Shown here piece after piece: positions 58,433 to 64,000 of a stretch of DNA of 64,000 nt. A program made the position numbers and the translations under genes. Positions within the stretch are counted from its first letter, which is position 1, and each line of letters starts with the position of its first letter. The notes beneath the pieces are model-generated. The model saw only the letters and a list, made by a program, of their open reading frames with translations. It searched no databases and was not told the DNA's origin. The stretch is from an uncultured Clostridia bacterium (lineage in GTDB: Bacteria; Bacillota; Clostridia; UMGS1810), in the NCBI GenBank assembly GCA_934500875.1, contig CAKSTL010000001.1:62001-126000 (forward strand), read 5' to 3'.

Positions 58433-59227
58433 TTAAATTTTATACGAAATTACCTTTTTGGGGCATACCTTTACGCAGGCGCCGCAGTTTGTACACAAAT
58501 CGCTGTTTATCGAGGCGAGGTTGTTTTTAACCGTAATTGCGCCTCTTTCACAGTTCTTCTGACACAGCATACAGCCTATACAGCCGGCGCTGCAATAAAT
58601 TTTAACCTTTGCGCCTTTATCGGTTGACCGGCATAAAACCGAAGTTTTCTGATTTTCGTCCTCAAGCGCAATAACGTTTTTCGGACAGACCGCCGCACAG
58701 GCGCCGCAGCCGGTACATTTTTCCTTATCCACGCACGCAATGCCGTCAACAATGCTTACGGCGCCGAACTTACAGACGCTGACGCACGAACCCAGACCCA
58801 TACAGCCGAATTCACATTCCTTCGGACCGCCGCCGAGTTTAAATGCGCTTGCGCAGTCGCAAAGACCCTCGGGATTGTATTTATCCAAAGCCTTTCCCGT
58901 GCAGCCGCTGCATTTTACAACAGCTTTTTTCTTTACCACCTTTTCGGAGCGTATTCCCAAAATCGCAGAAATTTCGCTCACCTGTTTTTCGTTTACAAGA
59001 TTGCACCTTGTAACCTTTTCGCCGTTTACAACAATTGCCTCGGCAAGAGCGGCGCATCCCGTAAATCCGCATCCGCCGCAGTTTGCGCCCGGCAGTTTTT
59101 CCAAAACCTTATCTATATTTTCGTCCTTGTCAACCTTAAATTTAATTGATGCATAACCCAAAAGTGCGCCGAAGAGCAATCCCAGACCGCCTATGGTAAG
59201 GGACGGTATCAATACAGCAGAAAACAT
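58433..59227 (-). CDS. rnfB: RnfB: Fe-S subunit of the Rnf ion-translocating ferredoxin:NAD+ oxidoreductase
   Basis: RnfB (264 residues from the ATG at 59227 with GGGAGG upstream) has an N-terminal membrane helix (about 5-27), the Fes cluster motif GANCGGCGFTGCAAL, a second Cys group (VKCSGCTGKALDKYNPEGLC), then a string of 4Fe-4S motifs (CEFGCMGLGSC, CTGCGACAAVCP, CIGCMLCQKNC, CTNCGACVKVCP). It takes electrons from ferredoxin at the membrane face. This longer clostridial form has more clusters than the enterobacterial RsxB. It is the last rnf gene in the order C-D-G-E-A-B. Confidence 0.96.
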   Translation of the reverse strand: MFSAVLIPSLTIGGLGLLFGALLGYASIKFKVDKDENIDKVLEKLPGANCGGCGFTGCAALAEAIVVNGEKVTRCNLVNEKQVSEISAILGIRSEKVVKKKAVVKCSGCTGKALDKYNPEGLCDCASAFKLGGGPKECEFGCMGLGSCVSVCKFGAVSIVDGIACVDKEKCTGCGACAAVCPKNVIALEDENQKTSVLCRSTDKGAKVKIYCSAGCIGCMLCQKNCERGAITVKNNLASINSDLCTNCGACVKVCPKKVISYKI

Positions 59228-59254
59228 TGTTTGTCCTCCCAAGAAAAAGATTTT

Positions 59255-59836
59255 TCAAAACGACATTCCCGAAAATCCCAAAAACGCCATTGAGATAAGC
59301 CCCGCAGTAATAAGCGCAATCGGAAATCCCTTTAAAGGCTCGGGAATATTTGAATGTTCAAGCCGTTCTCTGACGCCGGCAAAAAGCACAATTGCAAGTG
59401 TAAAGCCTATTGCCGAACAAAACGAAAACCAAATTGTTTCCGCCAGATTATAGCCTCTTTCGATATTTATAAGAGCCGAACCCAAAACCGCACAGTTTGT
59501 GGTTATGAGCGGAAGATAAATTCCGAGCGCATTATAAAGTGCGGGAACGGTTTTTGCCACAAACATTTCAACAAACTGCACCAGAAACGCAATTACAAGG
59601 ATAAACGCAAGCGTTTGCAGATACTCTGCATTAAGCGGAACAAGGATGTGATAGTATGTAAGATATGTAAGGGTTGAAGAAAACACCATTACAAACGTTA
59701 CCGCCATACCCATTCCGAGTGCGGTGCTTGTTTTTTTGGACACGCCGAGAAACGGGCATATTCCAAGAAATTTTACAAGCACAAAATTTTCGGACAAAAT
59801 CGCAAGAAAAGCAATCGAGATAAATTTTGCAATCAT
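59255..59836 (-). CDS. rnfA: RnfA membrane subunit
   Basis: RnfA (193 residues) is one of two homologous six-helix membrane subunits of the Rnf complex. It shows the family pattern NFVLVKFLGICPFLGVSKK near the start and VLGSALINIERGYNLAE, the segment with a Cys (TTNCAVLGS) thought to bind the intramembrane 2Fe-2S cluster with RnfE. It overlaps rnfE by four bases and precedes rnfB by 27 bp. Confidence 0.96.
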   Translation of the reverse strand: MIAKFISIAFLAILSENFVLVKFLGICPFLGVSKKTSTALGMGMAVTFVMVFSSTLTYLTYYHILVPLNAEYLQTLAFILVIAFLVQFVEMFVAKTVPALYNALGIYLPLITTNCAVLGSALINIERGYNLAETIWFSFCSAIGFTLAIVLFAGVRERLEHSNIPEPLKGFPIALITAGLISMAFLGFSGMSF

Positions 59837-60444
59837 TTCTCATCCCCTCCTTTTCTTCTTTGTGCAAGAGCGTTTTTAACCGCAAGAATTGTTCCGAGGG
59901 TGATAAACGCACCGGGCTGAAGAATAAACATAACCGCAGGCTTGAAGGAGCTTCCGAAAAGCGGCAAATCAAAAATTGTGCCGTTTCCCAAAATTTCTCT
60001 TACAGCGCCGAGAACAGACAGTGCCATTGTGAAGCCGAGCCCCATAAAAAGACCGTCGCAGGCGCTTTCCAAAACGCCGTTTTTCGAGGCAAAGCTTTCG
60101 GCACGTGCCAGAATTATGCAGTTAACAACAATGAGCGGAATAAACATTCCGAGAGAATTTGAAATTGACGGAAGATACGCTTTAAGAAGCATTTCTATAA
60201 CCGTAACAAACGCCGCAATAACAACAATATACGACGCAATTCTTACCTTTGACGGCACAATCTTTCGTATTGCCGAAATTGCCATATTTGAGCCTATAAG
60301 AACGAACGTTGACGCAATTCCCATTCCGAGCGCATTTTTAACGGAGGTTGTGGTTGCAAGCGTCGGACACATTCCGATAAGCTGAACAAAGGTCGGATTT
60401 TCTTTGAAAAGTCCGTTTTCCGCAATTTTTGTGAATTTGTTCAT
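59833..60444 (-). CDS. rnfE: RnfE membrane subunit
   Basis: RnfE (203 residues) is the RnfA homologue. NPTFVQLIGMCPTLATTTS and the VNCIILARAESFASKNG segment carry the two conserved half-helix cysteines, and six membrane helices are expected. It sits directly after rnfG (1 bp) and overlaps rnfA by four bases. With RnfA it forms the core through which electrons cross the membrane. Confidence 0.96.
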   Translation of the reverse strand: MNKFTKIAENGLFKENPTFVQLIGMCPTLATTTSVKNALGMGIASTFVLIGSNMAISAIRKIVPSKVRIASYIVVIAAFVTVIEMLLKAYLPSISNSLGMFIPLIVVNCIILARAESFASKNGVLESACDGLFMGLGFTMALSVLGAVREILGNGTIFDLPLFGSSFKPAVMFILQPGAFITLGTILAVKNALAQRRKGGDEK

Positions 60445-60445
60445 C

Positions 60446-61021
60446 TTACTTTGCCTCCTTTATCTTTTCAACCGCCGCAATCGCCGCATTTGCGCCGTCC
60501 GACACTGCTTTTGACGTTATGGTTGCCCCCGAAAGAGCCTGAATTTCGTTGTTTTTGGAATCGGGTGCGCTTTTTTTGACGCTTATATCTTTTGTAAGAC
60601 CCTTAAACTGATTTTTAAAGCTGTCCTTTGACGCATTTTTTCCGAGCCCCGCCGTTTCGTTTGAGCTTACAATGTCAATTCCCGTAAGCTTCAAATCCTC
60701 TCCGACGCCGACCATAATTTCCATTTCGCCGCCGTATCCCGACGGTGTTACCGACACACAGTAGCCTACCGTTTTTCCACCGTTTTTGCCCTCAAAAACG
60801 TCTCTTACAATGTCGTCGGCTTTAAAATCCGATACTTTGCCAAACTCAGTTGCCTCGGGCAAAACGTTCTGCCTTGCCTTTTGCGTGTTTTCGGCATTTA
60901 TAGCCTGTATTTTATCGTAGGTTGCGCTGTTGCACCACGCAAGAATTGCCACCGATATAAAAACTATGACAAACAAGACAATTGCCGGCACAGCTATTTC
61001 CTTAACGTTGTTGCTTTTCAA
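60446..61021 (-). CDS. rnfG: RnfG flavoprotein subunit
   Basis: RnfG (191 residues) has an N-terminal membrane anchor (AVPAIVLFVIVFISVAILAW) and an outer-face domain with the FMN attachment sequence SGATITS, where FMN is linked covalently to Thr. The GYCVSVTPSGYGGEMEIMVG and GLGKNAS segments are typical. It overlaps rnfD by 20 bp and precedes rnfE by 1 bp. Confidence 0.96.
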   Translation of the reverse strand: MKSNNVKEIAVPAIVLFVIVFISVAILAWCNSATYDKIQAINAENTQKARQNVLPEATEFGKVSDFKADDIVRDVFEGKNGGKTVGYCVSVTPSGYGGEMEIMVGVGEDLKLTGIDIVSSNETAGLGKNASKDSFKNQFKGLTKDISVKKSAPDSKNNEIQALSGATITSKAVSDGANAAIAAVEKIKEAK

Positions 61022-62009
61022 ATTCAGTTCCTCCTTTAAGCTTTTTTGCCTTTTTTACATAACCGAATTTTCTGGGAACGGCAAATTTATCAATAAGCGG
61101 AGTTAAAATATTTCCCATAAGTATTGCATATGTAACGCCCTCAGGATAACCGCCGAATTTTCGTATTACAACGGTTACAAGTGCGCAAAAGAGTGCATAA
61201 ATTGCCTGTCCCTTCATTGTCATCGGGCTTGTCACATAATCGGTTGCCATAAAAAATCCTGCCAAAACCACGCCGCCCGAAAGCATTGAGAACAAAAATC
61301 CCGAGCCGAGAAGCGAGCCGAAAATGCCGACTCCGCCGATATAGCAAAGAGGAATTACAAAATCAATTCTTCTTTTAATCAAAAGATAAATTCCGCCGAT
61401 TATCAAAAGAAGCGCCGAAACCTCGCCGATACATCCCGGTATTTTTCCCGAAAACAGCTCAAAATAAGACGGCTTTATTTCGCTTACCAGCGGCGTTGCG
61501 CCCGATACTGCGTCGGTTGAAAAAAGATTTGTAAACGGCATTGTATAATTTGTCATATCAACCGGCCAGCACGCAAGAAGAAACGCTCTTGCCGCAAGCG
61601 CAGGATTTACAATGTTTTGTCCCAGTCCGCCGAAAAATCCTTTTACAATCACTATTGCAAAAAAATCGCCGATTACCACAATCCATAACGGAATTGACGG
61701 CGGAAGGCAGAACGCAAGAAGAACGCCCGTCACAGCAGCGCTCATATCGCCGATTGTGTTTTTCTTTTTTAAAAGCATATTCCAGAGGCTTTCAAAAATA
61801 AGCGACGCCAAAACCGAAACCAGCACCACAAAAAGCGCACGTATGCCGAAAAAGTATACACCGCCGGCAAGCGCAGGAATAAGTGCAGTCAAAACGTCGA
61901 GCATTGTTTCGCTAACCGTTTCTTTTCCCCGTATATGCGGGGCGTATGACACATAAAGTTTGTTTTCCACTTTGAATTTCTCCTTATTGTCTGGTTTTTT
62001 GCCGTGCAA
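61002..62009 (-). CDS. rnfD: RnfD membrane flavoprotein subunit
   Basis: RnfD (335 residues) is a polytopic homologue of NqrB. It starts with YVSYAPHIRGKETVSETM, has NPALAARAFLLACWPV, the covalent FMN site SGATPLVSE, and FMATDYVTSPMTMKGQAIY with GGYPEGVTYAILMGN near the end. It probably forms part of the ion path. The gene overlaps both rnfC (26 bp) and rnfG (20 bp), so the operon is tightly packed. Confidence 0.97.
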   Translation of the reverse strand: MHGKKPDNKEKFKVENKLYVSYAPHIRGKETVSETMLDVLTALIPALAGGVYFFGIRALFVVLVSVLASLIFESLWNMLLKKKNTIGDMSAAVTGVLLAFCLPPSIPLWIVVIGDFFAIVIVKGFFGGLGQNIVNPALAARAFLLACWPVDMTNYTMPFTNLFSTDAVSGATPLVSEIKPSYFELFSGKIPGCIGEVSALLLIIGGIYLLIKRRIDFVIPLCYIGGVGIFGSLLGSGFLFSMLSGGVVLAGFFMATDYVTSPMTMKGQAIYALFCALVTVVIRKFGGYPEGVTYAILMGNILTPLIDKFAVPRKFGYVKKAKKLKGGTEFEKQQR

Positions 62010-63303
62010 TTACAAGCGGTTTTGCACGTTTTATATTTTGCAGCGGGTTTTGATTGCTCTGGCAAAGATACGAACAGACGCCGCACTCAATACAGTCTGT
62101 GATATTATACTTTTCGCACATATCAAGATTTAAAGATGCCGCATACATATTAAGATACAGCGGCATAAGACGCATTGGACATCTTTTTACACATTCGCCG
62201 CACCTTATGCAGGGAGAAACTTCCTTTTCCTCCGTTTCGCTTTTGTCAAAGGCTAAAATTGCCGACGTCGCCTTAACTGTCGGCACCGACAAATCAAACT
62301 GCGCAATTCCCATCATAGGTCCGCCCATAATAACCTTTGCAACATCACCTATAAAACCGCCGGCATTTTCAATAACGTGCATAAAATCGGTGCCTACGGG
62401 TACTCTGAAATTTCTCGGCGTGTCTATTGCGCTGCCCGAAACAGTTACAACCCTTGACATAACGGGTCTGCGCATTGTAAGCGCAAAATACACCGCCGTG
62501 CAGGTGTCTATATTATCCACAATCACCCCGACGTCGGCAGGAAGCGAGCCGGACGGAACCTCTCTTTTGCACACCGCATATATAATGTGCTTTTCGCTGC
62601 CCTGAGGATATTTTGTTTTCAAAACCTTTACCGAAATGTTTTTTTCGTTCTTTACAGCCTCCTGCATTTTCAAAATTGCGTCAGGCTTGTTTTCTTCAAT
62701 GGCAATAAACCCTTCCTTTGCGCCGGTTATTCCCATAATAAGCTTTAACCCTTCCACGACGTCCGAGGCTGTTTCAAGCATAACCCTGTGGTCGGAGGTA
62801 AGATACGGCTCACATTCTGCGCCGTTGACAATAACATAATCTATTTTTTTGTTGGGATTAAGCTTTATATGAGTCGGAAACGCCGCACCGCCAAGACCCA
62901 CAACGCCCGCCTCCCTTATGATTTTAAGCTTTTCGTCCTTGGAAAGCTTATCCAAATCGCTGCGCCTGTAAATATCGGGCGACAGCCTGTACAAATTATC
63001 GTTCTCGATAACAATGCTCTCCGTCATATTTCCGTTCGGATGACGCCTTTTTTCAATTGCGATAACTTTTCCCGAAACGGACGAATGTATCGGTGCGCTT
63101 ACAAAAGCGTCGCTGTCCGCAATTTTCTGTCCCTTAAGAACATCATCTCCCACATTCACAATCGGCTTGCACGGTGCGCCGATATGCTGCAAAACGGGAT
63201 AAACCATTATTTTCGACGGCATGATTTCAATTATTTTATCGTTTTGTGTGCTTTTTTTACAGTCGTCGGGATGAATACCGCCCCGAAACGTTAAAGTTTT
63301 CAA
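61984..63303 (-). CDS. rnfC: RnfC NADH-binding subunit
   Basis: RnfC (439 residues; TTG start at 63303 with AAGGAGG upstream, next to a second in-frame TTG) begins KTLTFRGGIHPDDCK, the family start. It contains the FMN/NADH region (GVVGLGGAAFPTHIKL, NGAECEPYLTSDHR, PQGSEKHIIYAVCKREVP) and two 4Fe-4S motifs, CIRCGECVKRCP and CIECGVCSYLC. It passes electrons to NAD+. It is the first gene of the operon, with a promoter about 75 bp upstream. Confidence 0.96.
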   Translation of the reverse strand: MKTLTFRGGIHPDDCKKSTQNDKIIEIMPSKIMVYPVLQHIGAPCKPIVNVGDDVLKGQKIADSDAFVSAPIHSSVSGKVIAIEKRRHPNGNMTESIVIENDNLYRLSPDIYRRSDLDKLSKDEKLKIIREAGVVGLGGAAFPTHIKLNPNKKIDYVIVNGAECEPYLTSDHRVMLETASDVVEGLKLIMGITGAKEGFIAIEENKPDAILKMQEAVKNEKNISVKVLKTKYPQGSEKHIIYAVCKREVPSGSLPADVGVIVDNIDTCTAVYFALTMRRPVMSRVVTVSGSAIDTPRNFRVPVGTDFMHVIENAGGFIGDVAKVIMGGPMMGIAQFDLSVPTVKATSAILAFDKSETEEKEVSPCIRCGECVKRCPMRLMPLYLNMYAASLNLDMCEKYNITDCIECGVCSYLCQSNQNPLQNIKRAKPLVIARQKTRQ

Positions 63304-63376
63304 CAAAACCCCTCCTTGACCGTGTGATTTTGATACGGTGCAGATATATTTTGTATATCTTAATGTTATAAACATA

Positions 63377-63405
63377 ATGATACCACATTTATATGTTAAA
63401 ATCAA
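63377..63405 (-). promoter_or_regulatory. promoter of the rnf operon
   Basis: On the minus strand TTGATT and TATCAT are separated by 17 bp. No operator or riboswitch is apparent in the leader of about 65 bases. Confidence 0.75.
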
Positions 63406-63461
63406 TGGGCAAAATTAAATGTTTTTACATATTTCTTAATCGTTTCTTTGCTAAAATTAAT

Positions 63462-63490
63462 TTGACTTTTTATAAAAATAATGTTAAAAT
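63462..63490 (+). promoter_or_regulatory. promoter of the activase gene
   Basis: TTGACT and TAAAAT are separated by 17 bp, divergent from the rnf promoter. Confidence 0.7.
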
Positions 63491-63536
63491 GTATTATTAA
63501 TTGTTTGATACAGCTAAAAAAGGAAAAGTGAAGTTT

Positions 63537-64000
63537 ATGTACCATAATTATTCGCTCGGAATAGATATCGGCTCAACTACTGCAAAACTTGTTCTGACCG
63601 ACAATGACAAAATTATATACGAAAAATACAGACGGCATTTTTCAAAAGTCAGACAGACCACATACGAAATGCTGTGCGAGCTTTTGCCCGTTCTTGAGGG
63701 CGAAAGTCTTACTGCGGCGGTTTCGGGCTCGGCAGGACTGGGAATTGCAAATTCGGCGAACCTTTTGTTTATTCAGGAGGTTTACGCAACGGGCGAAACG
63801 GTGTCGCACCTTGAGCCTGACACAAAGGTGGTAATAGAGCTTGGCGGAGAGGACGCAAAGGTAATATTTTTTGACGGATCGCTGGACGAGCGTATGAACG
63901 GCACCTGCGCGGGCGGCACGGGCGCATTTATTGACCAGATGGCTGTTCTTCTCGATATGACGGTTGACGAAATGGATAAGGCAAGTCTTGAGGCAACAAG
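63537..64000 (+). CDS. BadF/BadG/HgdC-type acyl-CoA dehydratase activase, N-terminal part (3' end outside window)
   Basis: The ATG at 63537, preceded by AAAAGGAAAAG, opens a frame that runs off the window after 154 codons. It begins YSLGIDIGSTTAKLVLTD (ASKHA ATPase loop) and contains AVSGSAGLGIA, IELGGEDAKVIF, and NGTCAGGTGAFIDQMA with the Cys that in HgdC-type activators ligates the 4Fe-4S cluster between two monomers. These ATPases inject an electron into 2-hydroxyacyl-CoA dehydratases or benzoyl-CoA reductases. In many Clostridia this start belongs to a very large fused activase-dehydratase protein of unknown substrate; which form is present cannot be seen. Confidence 0.88.
   Translation, partial: MYHNYSLGIDIGSTTAKLVLTDNDKIIYEKYRRHFSKVRQTTYEMLCELLPVLEGESLTAAVSGSAGLGIANSANLLFIQEVYATGETVSHLEPDTKVVIELGGEDAKVIFFDGSLDERMNGTCAGGTGAFIDQMAVLLDMTVDEMDKASLEAT

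Noticed and set aside
1..64000. CRISPR array, prophage or restriction/defence island
   Set aside because: No regularly spaced identical repeats, no phage structural genes and no restriction or toxin-antitoxin genes were seen; the only mobile-element protein is the recombinase fragment near 49.2-49.6 kb.

Overview
The window looks like a chromosome segment of an anaerobic, spore-forming member of the Clostridia (Bacillota), probably gut-associated. The signs are an HrcA/CIRCE heat-shock operon, GatCAB amidotransferase, MurT/GatD lipid II amidation, SpoIVFA/SpoIVFB-like sporulation proteins, an Rnf complex, an NfnAB transhydrogenase, a 2-hydroxyacyl-CoA dehydratase-type activase, a bile salt hydrolase, and TTGACA/TATAAT promoters with 17-bp spacers. 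I cannot name the species. Both ends cut genes: the 3' part of uvrA at the left and the 5' part of an activase at the right.

Layout. 1-4.4 kb: uvrA end, an AraC regulator, and a divergent uronate-catabolism pair (KduI joined in frame to an N-terminal jelly-roll-like domain, and a KduD-like dehydrogenase). 4.4-8.9 kb (minus): a glycine-riboswitch-controlled AGCS symporter and a pyk-oadB-oadG operon with a 42-residue gamma-like subunit. 9-12.8 kb (plus): iron alcohol dehydrogenase and nfnAB. 12.8-13.4 kb: a nested inverted-repeat composite without genes. 13.5-18.4 kb: hrcA-grpE-dnaK-dnaJ behind a CIRCE operator. 18.4-23.2 kb: a MITE-like element, ybaK, a heterodimeric ABC exporter and dut. 23.3-27.9 kb (minus): dusB-coaX-membrane protein-PLP decarboxylase-birA, apparently starting from a leaderless mRNA. 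28-31.9 kb: nucleotidyltransferase, tRNA-Ala(CGC), a repeat patch, M18 aminopeptidase and bile salt hydrolase. 32-43.7 kb (minus): thrS, then spoIVFA-spoIVFB-radical SAM-DUF2344-ligA-gatCAB.

43.8-49.8 kb: a PTS IIC-like protein, a candidate small RNA, murT-gatD, and a decaying locus. In that locus an MFS gene and an hcp gene are both reduced to fragments around an intact Crp/Fnr regulator and ferredoxin, and the hcp remnant is joined to the C-terminus of a serine recombinase; tRNA-Pro(GGG) follows. 49.9-56.5 kb (minus): zinc-ribbon membrane protein, small membrane protein, ymdB, solute-binding lipoprotein, rnmV, 8-oxoguanine glycosylase and a multi-zinc-ribbon protein. 56.6-63.3 kb (minus): rnfCDGEAB-mnmA-HAD phosphatase. 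The window ends in a divergent activase gene.

The metabolic genes fit together. Rnf exchanges ferredoxin and NADH electrons against an ion gradient, Nfn links ferredoxin/NADH to NADPH, and OadB/OadG would add a sodium pump driven by decarboxylation. KduI/KduD and pyruvate kinase feed carbon, and the alcohol dehydrogenase disposes of reductant. I did not find one clear new defence or mobile system. The least explained structures are the nested repeat at 12.8-13.4 kb, the candidate RNA at 44.83-44.96 kb, the hcp-recombinase chimera and the KduI fusion.
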